A DNA stretch of 64,000 nucleotides from an uncultured Bacteroidota bacterium (GTDB taxonomy: Bacteria; Bacteroidota; Bacteroidia; Flavobacteriales; Flavobacteriaceae): assembly GCA_902618245.1 (NCBI GenBank), contig CACMZR010000007.1, positions 45,844-109,843 on the forward strand, in the 5' to 3' direction. Positions within the stretch are counted from its first letter, which is position 1; the number at the start of each line of letters is the position of its first letter. Below the pieces are notes generated by a model. It did not search any database and was not told the origin of the DNA. It worked only from the letters and a program-made list of their open reading frames with translations. Of this stretch, positions 9,065 to 19,594 are shown piece after piece. The position numbers and the translations under genes were made by a program.

Positions 9065-10798
9065 ATGGAAATTAAAACGAAAAAAAAATCAATGACAAAT
9101 TATGATAATTCAATTAGAATTTCTGGTGCTGAAGCAGTAATAAGGTGTTTACTTGAAGAGGGAGCAGATTTGGTTTACGGTTATCCTGGAGGGGCCATAA
9201 TGCCAATTTATGATGAATTATACAAGTATCAAGATAAACTACACCATGTACTTACTCGTCATGAACAAGGTGCAGCTCATTCCGCACAAGGTTTTGCTCG
9301 AACCTCAGGGAAAGTTGGTGTTGCAATGGCAACATCAGGTCCAGGAGCGACTAACTTAGTTACGGGTATTGCCGATGCACAAATTGATTCTACACCAATG
9401 GTGTGTATTACAGGACAAGTTGCCTCTCATCTACTTGGATCTGACGCATTCCAGGAAACTGATATTATAGGTATCTCAACTCCGGTTACAAAATGGAATT
9501 ACCAAATAACTAAGGCGAGTGAAATCCCTGAGATTATGGCAAAAGCTTTTTATATAGCTAGAACTGGTAGACCTGGACCTGTTTTAATAGATATAACTAA
9601 AGATGCTCAATTTGATTCTCTTGAATTTTCATATAAAAAGTGTAATGGTATTAGAAGCTATACCCCAACAGCAAAACTTTCTAATAAATCAATTGAAGAG
9701 GCTTTGGAATTAATCAATCTAGCTAAAAAGCCTTTTGTTGTTTGGGGACAAGGAGTAATATTGGGAAATGCAGAGAATGAATTAAAAACATTTTTGGAAA
9801 AATCAGGAATACCTGCAGCTTGGACCATTCTTGGACTTTCAGCACTTCCAACCAACCATCCCATGAATCGGGGAATGGTTGGAATGCATGGAAATTATGC
9901 GCCTAACATACTCACTAACGAATGCGACCTACTAATTGCGATTGGTATGCGCTTTGATGACCGTGTGACTGGTGATCTTAACACATATGCAAAACAAGCA
10001 AAAATTATACATTTAGAATTAGATCCTGCTGAGGTAAATAAAAATGTAGTTGTGGATGTAGCCTTAATTTCTGATTGTAAAATTTCATTGCAAGAATTGA
10101 ACAAAAAAATTAAGACTAAAGTTTACCCAAACTGGATTAAACGTTTTGATGATCTTGATAAAATAGAATATGATAAAGTAATCAAGCATGATTTACATCC
10201 AAAAAAAGAAGGGCTTACAATGGGTGAAAGTATAGAAATGATTAATAAGTATTCTAAAAACGACGCAATTATAGTGACAGATGTTGGTCAACATCAGATG
10301 GTGGCTTGCCGTTATGCTAAGTTTAGCCAAACGAAAAGTAATGTAACTTCTGGAGGCCTTGGGACAATGGGTTTTGCTCTACCTGCAGCTATTGGAGCCA
10401 AAATGGGAGCTCCCAGACGAGAAGTTGTTGCTGTTATAGGAGATGGAGGTTATCAAATGACAATACAAGAATTAGGAACCATTTTCCAACAACAAATTGC
10501 CGTTAAAATTGTTGTTTTAAACAATGACTTTTTAGGAATGGTTCGCCAATGGCAGCAGCTTTTTTTTGACAAACGCTATGCTTCGACAGAAATGGTCAAC
10601 CCAGATTTTGTAACAATCGCTAAAGGCTTTAGGATTAAAGCTAAACGAGTGGAAAAAAGAGACGATTTAGAAACTGCTATTAGCGAAATGATAAATTCAA
10701 AAGAACCATATTTCCTTGAAATTTGTGTTGAAAAAGAAGATAACGTATTTCCAATGATACCTTCAGGTGCAAGTGTTTCAGACATACGGTTAGAATAA
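9065..10798 (+). CDS. ilvB: Acetolactate synthase large (catalytic) subunit IlvB
   Basis: Condenses pyruvate with pyruvate or 2-oxobutyrate using thiamine diphosphate; the committed step of branched-chain synthesis. Seen in order: the TPP-activating glutamate E67 in TRHEQGAAHSAQGFAR; SGPGATN; the central FAD domain with GMVGMHGNYAPN; and the TPP/Mg site GDGGYQMT followed by NNDFLGMVRQWQ. Length is 577 residues. An N-terminal stretch of about 10 lysine-rich residues precedes the domain, and a second in-frame ATG ten codons in is a possible alternative start. It is followed by its regulatory subunit after one base. Confidence 0.97.
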   Translation: MEIKTKKKSMTNYDNSIRISGAEAVIRCLLEEGADLVYGYPGGAIMPIYDELYKYQDKLHHVLTRHEQGAAHSAQGFARTSGKVGVAMATSGPGATNLVTGIADAQIDSTPMVCITGQVASHLLGSDAFQETDIIGISTPVTKWNYQITKASEIPEIMAKAFYIARTGRPGPVLIDITKDAQFDSLEFSYKKCNGIRSYTPTAKLSNKSIEEALELINLAKKPFVVWGQGVILGNAENELKTFLEKSGIPAAWTILGLSALPTNHPMNRGMVGMHGNYAPNILTNECDLLIAIGMRFDDRVTGDLNTYAKQAKIIHLELDPAEVNKNVVVDVALISDCKISLQELNKKIKTKVYPNWIKRFDDLDKIEYDKVIKHDLHPKKEGLTMGESIEMINKYSKNDAIIVTDVGQHQMVACRYAKFSQTKSNVTSGGLGTMGFALPAAIGAKMGAPRREVVAVIGDGGYQMTIQELGTIFQQQIAVKIVVLNNDFLGMVRQWQQLFFDKRYASTEMVNPDFVTIAKGFRIKAKRVEKRDDLETAISEMINSKEPYFLEICVEKEDNVFPMIPSGASVSDIRLE

Positions 10799-10799
10799 T

Positions 10800-11330
10800 A
10801 TGAAAAATATCACATACACAATATCAGTATATGCAGAGAATAATGTTGGTTTGCTAAATCGCATTTCTGCAATTTTTCTAAAGCGCCACATAAATTTAGA
10901 AAGCTTTTCCACATCTGCATCAGAAATTCCAGATGTATTTCGATTTGTAATTGTTGTTAATACAGATGCAGACAGGGTTAGAAAAATTGTTCAACAAATT
11001 GAAAAACAAGTTGATGTTATTAAGGCTTTTTACCATACTGATGAGGAGACAATCTTTCAAGAAAATGCATTATATAAAGTAAAGTCAAGCTCATTATTCG
11101 AAGAACGCCATATTCAAAATATTATCAAGTCAAGTCATGCAACCATTGTTACAGTTTCTCCAGAATTCTTTGTAATTGAATTAACTGGCTTTAGAGAAGA
11201 AACTGAAAAATTAAGAAAAGATTTGACACCATACGGGCTATTACAATTTGTTCGTTCAGGGAGGATTTCAGTAACAAAAGCAAAGATGGGTATATCAGAA
11301 ATTTTAAATACTTTTAAAATCACGAAATAG
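10800..11330 (+). CDS. ilvN: Acetolactate synthase small (regulatory) subunit IlvN
   Basis: Binds IlvB and confers valine feedback control. The N-terminal ACT domain begins [17 protein letters not shown], with the usual NVGLLNRI turn that forms the effector site; a second C-terminal regulatory domain fills residues of about 80-176. The length of 176 is typical of the longer IlvH/IlvN type. It sits between ilvB and ilvC in the operon with very short spacers (one base before, eight after), which favours balanced expression of the two subunits. Confidence 0.95.
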   Translation: MKNITYTISVYAENNVGLLNRISAIFLKRHINLESFSTSASEIPDVFRFVIVVNTDADRVRKIVQQIEKQVDVIKAFYHTDEETIFQENALYKVKSSSLFEERHIQNIIKSSHATIVTVSPEFFVIELTGFREETEKLRKDLTPYGLLQFVRSGRISVTKAKMGISEILNTFKITK

Positions 11331-11338
11331 TAAAAATT

Positions 11339-12811
11339 ATGTCAAATTATTTCAATCAACTATCATTGAGAGAGCAACTTCGCCAATTAGGACAATGCAG
11401 ATTTATGGAATCATCAGAATTTGAAGGAGGTATTTCAGTTCTTGAAGGAAAACAAATTGTAATTATAGGCTGTGGAGCTCAAGGCTTAAACCAAGGATTA
11501 AATATGCGTGATTCAGGTTTAAAAATCAAATATGCACTTAGAGAGAGTGCTATTAAACAAAAGAGAGCTTCTTACGCTAATGCAACAACAAATAACTTTG
11601 AAGTAGGACAATATAAAGAATTAATACCATCTGCAGATCTTGTCATTAATCTAACTCCAGATAAAAATCATACCTCAGTTGTAGAAGAAATTATGCCTTT
11701 AATGAAAAAAGGAGCAACGTTGTCATATTCTCATGGATTTAACATTGTTGAAGAAGGTATGAAGGTGCGTGAGGATCTGACTGTAATTATGGTTGCACCT
11801 AAATGTCCAGGATCAGAAGTAAGAGAAGAATATAAAAGAGGGTTCGGAGTACCAACATTAATTGCCGTACATCCTGAGAATGATCCTAATGGTGACGGAC
11901 TTGATCAAGCAAAAGCCTATGCATTTGCTACAGGAGGTCATCGTGCCGGAGTTTTAGAATCTTCTTTTGTTGCTGAAGTTAAATCCGACTTGATGGGTGA
12001 GCAAACAATTCTTTGTGGCGTATTGCAAACAGGATCTATTTTAAGTTTCAACAAAATGGTAGATGAAGGAATAGATCACGGATATGCAGCTAAATTAATT
12101 CAATATGGTTGGGAGACTATCACCGAGGCATTGAAGCACGGAGGAATAACGAATATGATGGATCGTTTATCAAATCCAGCGAAGATAAAGGCATTTGAAT
12201 TGTCTGAAAGGTTGAAGAAAATTTTGACCCCTTTGTTTCAAAAGCATATGGATGACATTATGTCTGGACATTTTTCTAAAACTATGATGCAAGATTGGGA
12301 TAATGACGACAAAAACTTATTGGCGTGGAGAGCTGAAACTGAAAAAACAGCTTTTGAAAAAACACCAATTACAAAACAGGAAATATTGGAACAGGAGTTT
12401 TTTGACAATGGAATTTTAATGGTTGCTTTTGTAAGAGCTGGCGTTGAACTTGCATTCGACACAATGGTTGCCGCTGGTATTAAAGAAGAATCAGCATATT
12501 ACGAATCATTACATGAAACGCCCTTAATTGCCAATACGATTGCTAGAAAAAAATTATTTGAGATGAATAGAATAATCTCTGATACAGCAGAATATGGTTG
12601 TTACTTATTTGATCACGCGGCAAAACCTATTTTGGCTGAATTTATGAAAGACATTAAATCCGATGTTATTGGTAATGGGAACAATTTTGGGGATTATGGT
12701 GTTGATAATAAAAAGTTAATTGATATTAATGAAATAATACGTTACCATCCTGTAGAGATAATTGGCTACGAATTGAGGACCTCAATGACAGCTATGAAGA
12801 AAATTTTGTAA
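11339..12811 (+). CDS. ilvC: Ketol-acid reductoisomerase IlvC, long class II form
   Basis: Isomerises and reduces 2-acetolactate (or acetohydroxybutyrate) with NADPH and Mg2+. At 490 residues it is the long, knotted class II enzyme like that of E. coli. The Rossmann loop [17 protein letters not shown] spans about residues 45-60. Arg68, Arg76 and Ser78, the residues that bind the 2'-phosphate of NADPH in the E. coli enzyme, are at the same positions, so NADPH use is expected. It is immediately followed by ilvA with no intervening base. Confidence 0.97.
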   Translation: MSNYFNQLSLREQLRQLGQCRFMESSEFEGGISVLEGKQIVIIGCGAQGLNQGLNMRDSGLKIKYALRESAIKQKRASYANATTNNFEVGQYKELIPSADLVINLTPDKNHTSVVEEIMPLMKKGATLSYSHGFNIVEEGMKVREDLTVIMVAPKCPGSEVREEYKRGFGVPTLIAVHPENDPNGDGLDQAKAYAFATGGHRAGVLESSFVAEVKSDLMGEQTILCGVLQTGSILSFNKMVDEGIDHGYAAKLIQYGWETITEALKHGGITNMMDRLSNPAKIKAFELSERLKKILTPLFQKHMDDIMSGHFSKTMMQDWDNDDKNLLAWRAETEKTAFEKTPITKQEILEQEFFDNGILMVAFVRAGVELAFDTMVAAGIKEESAYYESLHETPLIANTIARKKLFEMNRIISDTAEYGCYLFDHAAKPILAEFMKDIKSDVIGNGNNFGDYGVDNKKLIDINEIIRYHPVEIIGYELRTSMTAMKKIL

Positions 12812-14062
12812 ATGCAATCACTTCCATCACTAGAAGGAGTGACCAAAGCGGAAAAAAGGCTTAAGGGTTTAATACGAGTCACTCCTTTGGAATTCAATAA
12901 ACGTTTATCTAATATTACTAACTCGACTGTTCTTTTAAAAAGAGAAGATGTTCAGCAAATAAGGTCATTCAAAATTAGGGGTGCGTATAATAAAATCTCA
13001 TCACTAGATGAAAACGACTTTAAAAATGGAATTGTATGTGCTAGTGCTGGTAATCATGCTCAAGGGTTTGCTTTTTCATGTAAAAAATTAAAAATAAGTG
13101 GTGAGGTATATATGCCAGCCACAACTCCGCAACAAAAAATTTCACAAGTTAGAATGTTTGGAGGGGATTATGTTGATATCAAATTAGTTGGAGACACATA
13201 TGATGCCTGTCAAACAGTTGCCTTAAATGCAGCAAAAAAGTCCAAAAAAATTTTTATTCATCCTTTTGACGATAAAATTGTCATCGAGGGTCAGGCAACA
13301 ATAGCATTGGAAATGCTTAAACAAAGCTCAAGAAGTTATGATTACATAATCGTCCCAATCGGAGGAGGTGGCCTTGTATCTGGTATTTTAACAGTTCTAA
13401 AAGGACTTTCTCCAAATACTAAAGTTATAGGTGTAGAACCTGAGGGTGCCCCAAGTATGAAGACCTCAATAAATTTAGGAAAAAGAATATCACTTAGTGA
13501 GATCGATGGATTCGTAGATGGGGCAGCTGTTCGCCAAGTGGGGAAATTACCATTCAAAATTTGTAAAGATCTTTTAGATGAAATTATTTTGGTCCCAGAA
13601 GGAAAAGTGTGCCAAACGATTTTGGATCTCTATAGTATGGATGGTATTATTGCTGAACCTGCGGGAGCGTTAGCTATTTCTGCATTAGATATGATAAAAA
13701 ACATTATTTCTAAAAAGCATATTGGTGTTTTACTATGTGGAGGTAATAATGACGTTTTCCGCATGCCAGAAATTAAAGAACGTGCTCTAGTCTATGGTGG
13801 ATTAAAACATTATTTTTTAGTTGATTTTCCTCAACGCTCTGGCGCGTTAAAACAATTTGTTACTCAAATACTAGGGAAAAATGATGACATTACCCATTTT
13901 GAGTTTTCCAAAAAAAATTTCAGAAACAATGCACCTGCCGTTGTTGGAATTCAATTAAAAAAAGCTGCTGATTTTGAGCTTTTGGTAGAAAGAATGAAAA
14001 AGTATAACTTTCACTTCGATTATTTAAATAACAAACAGAGTTTGTTTCAATTTTTAATCTAA
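12812..14062 (+). CDS. ilvA: Threonine ammonia-lyase (threonine dehydratase) IlvA
   Basis: A PLP enzyme that deaminates threonine to 2-oxobutyrate, the first step toward isoleucine. The PLP lysine is K54 in [11 protein letters not shown]; the phosphate-binding glycine loop is [17 protein letters not shown] is also present. After the catalytic core, residues of about 330-416 form a short ACT-like C-terminal domain ([15 protein letters not shown]) rather than the double regulatory domain of E. coli IlvA. The start directly abuts the ilvC stop. Location in the ilv operon supports a biosynthetic rather than catabolic role. Confidence 0.95.
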   Translation: MQSLPSLEGVTKAEKRLKGLIRVTPLEFNKRLSNITNSTVLLKREDVQQIRSFKIRGAYNKISSLDENDFKNGIVCASAGNHAQGFAFSCKKLKISGEVYMPATTPQQKISQVRMFGGDYVDIKLVGDTYDACQTVALNAAKKSKKIFIHPFDDKIVIEGQATIALEMLKQSSRSYDYIIVPIGGGGLVSGILTVLKGLSPNTKVIGVEPEGAPSMKTSINLGKRISLSEIDGFVDGAAVRQVGKLPFKICKDLLDEIILVPEGKVCQTILDLYSMDGIIAEPAGALAISALDMIKNIISKKHIGVLLCGGNNDVFRMPEIKERALVYGGLKHYFLVDFPQRSGALKQFVTQILGKNDDITHFEFSKKNFRNNAPAVVGIQLKKAADFELLVERMKKYNFHFDYLNNKQSLFQFLI

Positions 14063-14079
14063 AATTGCAAAAAAAGAAA

Positions 14080-15660
14080 ATGAAAAATATTATAACTGAA
14101 ATACCAGACGAACATAAAATTAAACCCTTGGCTTGCGAAGAATATCTGGTAAATGGCCAAATAAAAAAATGGAAAGGAGCTACATCAGAGGTTTTTTCTG
14201 TTATACGAACTGATGGGGAACCCACACTACTAGGAACAATTCCAGACATGGAAACTGATTCTGCTTTGGAAGCTCTAGATGCTGCCAAAACAGCCTTTAA
14301 TAGAGGTCAAGGTTTATGGCCTACAATGAAAGTTGGAGAACGACTAAAATGTATGGAAACCTTTGTGGAAAAAATGAAATTTCATCGCGAAGAAGTAGTA
14401 AATCTTTTAATGTGGGAGATTTGTAAAAATAAATCCGACTCATATAAAGAATTCGACAGAACAATTGACTATATATATGATACTATTGAAGCTTATAAGG
14501 ATCTCGATAGAACAGCAGCAAAGTTTGACAAAGAAGGAGGTATTTATGCCCACATAAGACGAGGTCCTTTAGGCGTTGTGCTTTGTTTAGGTCCTTATAA
14601 CTACCCTTTAAATGAGACTTTTTGTTTGTTAATTCCTGCAATCATTATGGGTAATACAGCTATTTTTAAACCAGCAAAACATGGAGTTTTGTTAATAGCG
14701 CCATTACTAAAAGCATTTCAAGAGAGTTTCCCACCTGGAGTTGTAAACATTTTATTCGGTAGGGGAAGAAAAATTGCTACTCCAATAATGAAGACTGGTT
14801 TAATTGATGTTCTAGCCTTAATTGGTCATAGTTCATCAGCTGTCTCACTACAAGATCAACATCCCAATAAAAATCGTTTGAGATTAGTACTTGGTTTAGA
14901 AGCTAAAAATCCAGGTATCATTCTTCCTGACGCTGATTTAGACCATACAATTAAAGAGTGTATATCTGGAACTTTGTCTTATAATGGCCAGAGATGTACA
15001 GCTCTTAAGGTATTGTATGTTCATGAATCTATAGTTGATGAATTTAATCAGCAATTTGCTAAGGCAGTGGATAATTTGAAATTAGGAATGCCCTGGGATG
15101 ATGCTTTTTTGACACCTTTACCAGAACCTACAAAACCATCATATATTCAAGAATTGATTAAGGATGCAATCGATAAAGGCGCTAAAGTTATAAATAAAAA
15201 AGGTGGTCAATTAACTGATAATTATTCTTTTCCTGCAATTTTATATCCAGTCACTGAAGATATGAAGCTCTATCAAGAAGAACAATTTGGTCCTGTAATT
15301 CCAATTATTCCTTATAAAGAAATTGATGAACCTCTTGACGCTATGGCTGCTTCAGAATACGGTCAGCAAGTTAGTTTGTTTGGCAGAGATGTATCTAGAC
15401 TAGCTCCTCTAGTAGACACACTTGCCAATTTAGTTTGCCGAGTTAATCTTAATTCTGCATGTCAAAGGGGTCCAGATGTTTACCCTTTCACAGGAAGAAA
15501 AAATTCAGCTGTGAGTACCTTAAGTGTTCACGACGCCTTACGCTCCTTTTCTATAAGAACCTTTTTGGCTTCAAAAGATACACCCTCAAATAATGAAATT
15601 TTAGAGCGCTTACTTAACTCAGAAAAATCAAACTTTGTCTCTACAGACTATTTGCTGTAG
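14080..15660 (+). CDS. gapN: NADP-dependent glyceraldehyde-3-phosphate dehydrogenase (GapN-like aldehyde dehydrogenase)
   Basis: An aldehyde dehydrogenase superfamily protein that by family oxidises glyceraldehyde-3-phosphate directly to 3-phosphoglycerate, making NADPH and bypassing ATP formation. Seen: [20 protein letters not shown], the catalytic cysteine in [10 protein letters not shown] (C306 from this start), and the GapN-like C-terminal [16 protein letters not shown]. The frame is open from a TTG at 14065, but the ATG at 14080 gives a better start of 526 residues. It is the last gene of the ilv operon, 17 bases after ilvA. The substrate assignment rests on family resemblance; its place behind NADPH-using IlvC fits an NADPH-supplying role. 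Confidence 0.85.
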   Translation: MKNIITEIPDEHKIKPLACEEYLVNGQIKKWKGATSEVFSVIRTDGEPTLLGTIPDMETDSALEALDAAKTAFNRGQGLWPTMKVGERLKCMETFVEKMKFHREEVVNLLMWEICKNKSDSYKEFDRTIDYIYDTIEAYKDLDRTAAKFDKEGGIYAHIRRGPLGVVLCLGPYNYPLNETFCLLIPAIIMGNTAIFKPAKHGVLLIAPLLKAFQESFPPGVVNILFGRGRKIATPIMKTGLIDVLALIGHSSSAVSLQDQHPNKNRLRLVLGLEAKNPGIILPDADLDHTIKECISGTLSYNGQRCTALKVLYVHESIVDEFNQQFAKAVDNLKLGMPWDDAFLTPLPEPTKPSYIQELIKDAIDKGAKVINKKGGQLTDNYSFPAILYPVTEDMKLYQEEQFGPVIPIIPYKEIDEPLDAMAASEYGQQVSLFGRDVSRLAPLVDTLANLVCRVNLNSACQRGPDVYPFTGRKNSAVSTLSVHDALRSFSIRTFLASKDTPSNNEILERLLNSEKSNFVSTDYLL

Positions 15661-15663
15661 TAT

Positions 15664-16278
15664 TCAATTAAATTTTCTTTTAAAACTTGAATAAATAAAA
15701 GATTGTTCTGTGTTAAATGGAGTTTTATGTATTTTATACTCACAGTCTATTAATTTGAAGCTGTCTTCAAAATTACTTTTTATTGTATCACAATTATATC
15801 GAGTAACTTGAAGTCCACTACATTTAAGTGGACCACGATCTGAAAATGCACTAATTAATAGGTGATTTTTAACATTCTTTCTTACAACATCTTTATAATA
15901 GTTTATATGTTTTGGTTCAGTGAGAAAATGAAAACAAGCCCTATCATGCCAAAGATTATATGTTTTTTTTGGTTTAAAGTTTAAAATATCACATGAAATC
16001 CATTCTATTTTATTTGAGATTTTTCCTAATCTTAGTTTTGCACGTTTAAGGGCATTTTCTGATATGTCTAAAACAGTAATGTTATCAAACCCCAGTTCTA
16101 GAAGTGAATCAACAACACGACTATCACCACCACCGATATCTATAATAGGTAAACTTTTATCTAAACTTAAACTTTCAATAAATTCTATGCTGTAGGATGG
16201 ATAATCTTCAGTCCAACTAACTTCAGAAGGTCCCTTTGTTTCATATATATTATTCCAATGTTCTACATTATTACTCAT
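15664..16278 (-). CDS. Class I SAM-dependent methyltransferase
   Basis: A 204-residue Rossmann-fold methyltransferase. The SAM-binding motif I is IDIGGGDSRV near residues 46-55, followed by the acidic VLDIS strand. The N-terminus EHWNNIYETKG...VSWTEDYPSYS is typical of a group of small-molecule methyltransferases of unknown substrate. WHDRACFHFL corresponds to the active-site region. It follows the DUF5916 gene by one base on the same strand, so it is likely co-transcribed. It faces the gapN gene tail to tail with three bases between them. Substrate unknown. Confidence 0.8.
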   Translation of the reverse strand: MSNNVEHWNNIYETKGPSEVSWTEDYPSYSIEFIESLSLDKSLPIIDIGGGDSRVVDSLLELGFDNITVLDISENALKRAKLRLGKISNKIEWISCDILNFKPKKTYNLWHDRACFHFLTEPKHINYYKDVVRKNVKNHLLISAFSDRGPLKCSGLQVTRYNCDTIKSNFEDSFKLIDCEYKIHKTPFNTEQSFIYSSFKRKFN

Positions 16279-16279
16279 T

Positions 16280-18442
16280 TTATAAATTTAACCAATAATT
16301 TATTTTTAGTGTTAAACTCCATGTCCTTAAAGTTAAAGGGATCTTAGTTTCATTGCTATTAAATACTAAAAAAATATCAGAGGCAGGTTTATAGCGCCAT
16401 TGGAACCTAGAATTAAAATTCCAAACACCTTGTTGTTCATTGTATTGTATTAGGTTTGAAAAAAAAATCGTATTTGTAAATGTTAGATTTGCTTTTAATC
16501 CGAAAAGCCAAAATGAATTATTTTTCCATGGATATGGAAGATTAATTTGATTAAAATTCACTACAGAACTTATGTCCAAAAGTGGCTGAAATCTATATCC
16601 AAACTCTCCAAGAAAGGCAGTTCTTTTTCCTTGGTTGTAATATCCACCATTAATAGCTTCCACTGAATAGGTAAATCTATTTTGGGGTTTACCTTCATAA
16701 GAAAAAATTAAACTATTCCAATTATGCTCTGTACCTTCTTGAAGTGTTGATATTCCATTTCTTAAAGGATCAAAATCAGATAATAATTGAATGAATTGAT
16801 TTTGAAAGCCTATTGATAGACGACTTCGATTTCTAAAATTAAAGAGATATTTTAGTGATGTTAATCTGTCTTTATTATCCCAATTGGTATTAAAAAAAAA
16901 TGTTTGTTCGATACTTGGACCATGCGAGAGTAAAGATTTCTCATTTTGTAAGTATATCAAATGTCCAGCTCTTGAATGTAGCTTAAAAATATTTTTTCTA
17001 GGTATAAAACCGACTTCTGCTGTATAACCTTTTGAAATATATTCCTGTTGGACTCTCCAATTCCATCTTACTGATTGATAAGCTATATGAGAAGCAAAGA
17101 CATTTCCTTGATTCTCCTTTAATGAACTTAATGACTGTAAAAATAATAGTTTACCATTCCATAAGTTGTCTTCAGAAAAGTAGTTGTATTCAATCCCAAG
17201 ATTCCTATTAAATATAGGATTTGAAATAGGTGAACTATTCGAATTAAATTTTTGCTTGTTAACAAAAATTAAACTAATGTTAGATCTATCTAAAACTTTT
17301 CTCTGTAAAGTAATGACACCGAAATTTTCAGAAGCTAAAGCTAAGTTTTCTTCAGACTGAGTTTGAAGATTTAGAAGACCTAGTCTCCAATTCTCATCAA
17401 TATTTCCACTTAATCTTAGACCCCCAATAATAGGTACATTGAGCCCTACTCTCCTTGAAAAAAAAGGACGAATAGTTTTGTATCCAAAATTTGAAAATAG
17501 GTCTGCATTTTCTAAAAAAAATTGTCTTCTCTCAGGGAAAAAAAGTTCAAATCGATCAAGATTTGTTACCTGTCTATCTACCTCGGCTTGGGAAAAATCA
17601 GGATTAACTGTAATATCTAAGTTCAAAGCAGAAGTCAAATTATATTTTATGTCACCCCCAATTTTAAAGTTATTGCCCTCTACATTATCATTTTTTCTAA
17701 AAGCATTGTTTGCAACGTAAGGTATCAAGGAAATGTTATTTTCCTGTTTTGGTGGAGGGTCCACCCAAATCAGTGCTCCCGCATAAGCTAATGATACTGA
17801 AGGAAATTGACGTGGTACAGGTGCCCAGCTTGATTTTTCACTTGCTTTTAAATCAAGTCGGCTAAAATTTATTCCCCATTCTGAACTATTTTTATCATAA
17901 CGTATAGATTTGAAAGGAATAGCAATTTCACAAACCCATTTTTTTTCATCAAATTTAACCTTAGAGTACCATTTTGTATCCCAATTCAAATCTACATTTC
18001 GACCATCATACATAGTTCCATCCCATTGTGCACCATATGCATTTAAACCAAATGTAAAACCAGTAGTTTGATTATTGAATGGATCTATTGCTAAAAGGAA
18101 ATTATCATTTTTATTAAATGAAAAGTCTCTTTTTAGAGATTCGACTACATATTTACCTTTTACTGAATTATTAAAAAAAATTATTGCGACGTAAAAAAAA
18201 TCATCATCAAATGTAACTCTTGCTTCAGAAAATTGAGATGCTTTTTGGTTGTCTACTGGAGTTATCATAAAAAAATCTTTTCCTATGTCGCATTCTTTCC
18301 AAGTTACTTCGTCGATTATACCATCAATTTTAATCTTTTCATTTGTTTTTTTAATGAGGATCTTGTAATCTTCAAAATTTATTTGTGACCAAATCAATTT
18401 TGAAAACATAAAGAGACCAAAAAAAAATCCAGCTTTATTCAA
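16280..18442 (-). CDS. DUF5916 / CBM9-domain outer-membrane protein
   Basis: A 720-residue exported protein. It starts with a signal peptide ending near WSQ. Next is a carbohydrate-binding family 9-like domain (residues of about 30-220), with KIDGIIDEVTWKECD and FTFGLNAYGAQWDGTMYDG. The long C-terminal part consists of alternating aromatic beta strands and is probably an outer-membrane barrel. The family is widespread in Bacteroidota and its function is unknown. The start is a TTG at 18442; no in-frame ATG would leave a complete signal peptide. It lies between a glycosyltransferase and a methyltransferase on the same strand. Confidence 0.82.
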   Translation of the reverse strand: MNKAGFFFGLFMFSKLIWSQINFEDYKILIKKTNEKIKIDGIIDEVTWKECDIGKDFFMITPVDNQKASQFSEARVTFDDDFFYVAIIFFNNSVKGKYVVESLKRDFSFNKNDNFLLAIDPFNNQTTGFTFGLNAYGAQWDGTMYDGRNVDLNWDTKWYSKVKFDEKKWVCEIAIPFKSIRYDKNSSEWGINFSRLDLKASEKSSWAPVPRQFPSVSLAYAGALIWVDPPPKQENNISLIPYVANNAFRKNDNVEGNNFKIGGDIKYNLTSALNLDITVNPDFSQAEVDRQVTNLDRFELFFPERRQFFLENADLFSNFGYKTIRPFFSRRVGLNVPIIGGLRLSGNIDENWRLGLLNLQTQSEENLALASENFGVITLQRKVLDRSNISLIFVNKQKFNSNSSPISNPIFNRNLGIEYNYFSEDNLWNGKLLFLQSLSSLKENQGNVFASHIAYQSVRWNWRVQQEYISKGYTAEVGFIPRKNIFKLHSRAGHLIYLQNEKSLLSHGPSIEQTFFFNTNWDNKDRLTSLKYLFNFRNRSRLSIGFQNQFIQLLSDFDPLRNGISTLQEGTEHNWNSLIFSYEGKPQNRFTYSVEAINGGYYNQGKRTAFLGEFGYRFQPLLDISSVVNFNQINLPYPWKNNSFWLFGLKANLTFTNTIFFSNLIQYNEQQGVWNFNSRFQWRYKPASDIFLVFNSNETKIPLTLRTWSLTLKINYWLNL

Positions 18443-18457
18443 GTTAAATTTGATTGT

Positions 18458-19594
18458 CTATTTATTTTGTGACAAATATTTATCCCACATTGAAGCATAC
18501 AAAGTCCAGCTATACTTACTAATATTTTTTTTAATGTTACTCGTGTATTCAATTTTTTTACTTTTTTCTAATAAACTAATTATTCCTTTTGCAATAGATT
18601 GGGGATCATTTTTAACCACTTCGCCTGTTTTGTCTTTGACTATTGGATTCTTTAATCCATTTATATTTGATATTAATATGGGTTTGTTATAGTGGTAAGC
18701 AATTGGAGTAACTCCACTTTGCGTTCCAGTTGTGTAAGTTTGTGCAATAATATCAGCTCCAGAAAATAGATCTTGTATTTGCTTTTTATTCATAAACTTA
18801 AAATCAAGAATAATTCTCTTTTTCAATTTAAGTTTTTCAACTAATTTGAAGTATTTTTTAGGATTTTCATAGCACTCTCCTGCAACATAAAGTTTAATAT
18901 TTTTATTCTTTAGAATTTTTGTACTAAATGATTTTATTAAAAGATCGAGACCTTTGTATTTCCGTATTAAACCAAAAAATAAAACATAATTAGTTGATTG
19001 CTCCCAATTAAGTTTTCTTCGAATTTCATCTTGATTTATTATAGGGAGAAGATTTTCATTAATAGGATGAAAACCAGACCATATTGGTTTTTTATATTGA
19101 TTGTTTATTTGTTTTGCAACAAACTCAGATAGTGTGGTAAAAAAATCAATTTGTTTTCCGAAAAAATTATTTAAGTCGTTATCAAAAATATTTTTTTCGT
19201 GAGGAATCCAATTATCAACTAAAGCAACTCTTATAATTTTTTCTGAAAGTCTTTTTGCCATCCACCCATATGACATTGCTAAGTAAGGTGTATAATATCT
19301 GAAAACAACAAACTTAGGAGAACAAGATTCAACATATCTTAAAACTCTTCTCCAATAAAATGGATTGTAAGCGTGCATTAACCTAGTAATTTTTAATTTT
19401 TCTGGAACTATTTCGTGACTAAATTGTGTTTTTCCGGGAAATAAAATTTTTGGATAAAGATTCCTAAATGTTAATAATTCGACTTTTCTCCCTTTTTTTT
19501 GAAGTGCTAAAGCAAGTTGATGTTGTGTTTCAGCAATACCACCTCGGAATGGATATGCAGGACCAATAAGAAGATAATCCAAATTTTTTTTCAC
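18458..19594 (-). CDS. Glycosyltransferase family 4 protein
   Basis: A GT-B fold glycosyltransferase, 378 residues. The N-terminal domain starts LDYLLIGPAYPFRGGIAETQ, a donor/acceptor loop typical of GT4. The C-terminal nucleotide-sugar domain has LFFGLIRKYKGLDLLI, the usual hinge strand, and IAQTYTTGTQSGVTPIAYHYNKP, which contains the conserved acid/turn region. The start is a GTG at 19594 overlapping the TAG stop of the upstream hydroxylase gene by one base (TAGTG), so translation is coupled. The partner suggests glycosylation of a hydroxylated lipid; this is inference. Sugar and acceptor are unknown. Confidence 0.85.
   Translation of the reverse strand: MKKNLDYLLIGPAYPFRGGIAETQHQLALALQKKGRKVELLTFRNLYPKILFPGKTQFSHEIVPEKLKITRLMHAYNPFYWRRVLRYVESCSPKFVVFRYYTPYLAMSYGWMAKRLSEKIIRVALVDNWIPHEKNIFDNDLNNFFGKQIDFFTTLSEFVAKQINNQYKKPIWSGFHPINENLLPIINQDEIRRKLNWEQSTNYVLFFGLIRKYKGLDLLIKSFSTKILKNKNIKLYVAGECYENPKKYFKLVEKLKLKKRIILDFKFMNKKQIQDLFSGADIIAQTYTTGTQSGVTPIAYHYNKPILISNINGLKNPIVKDKTGEVVKNDPQSIAKGIISLLEKSKKIEYTSNIKKNISKYSWTLYASMWDKYLSQNK

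Noticed and set aside
13920..14288. 122-codon minus-strand ORF over the ilvA-gapN junction
   Set aside because: Opposite two well-supported genes; no recognisable domain.
18450..18692. 80-codon hydrophobic plus-strand ORF
   Set aside because: Antisense to the glycosyltransferase gene end; hydrophobicity follows from the complementary codons.
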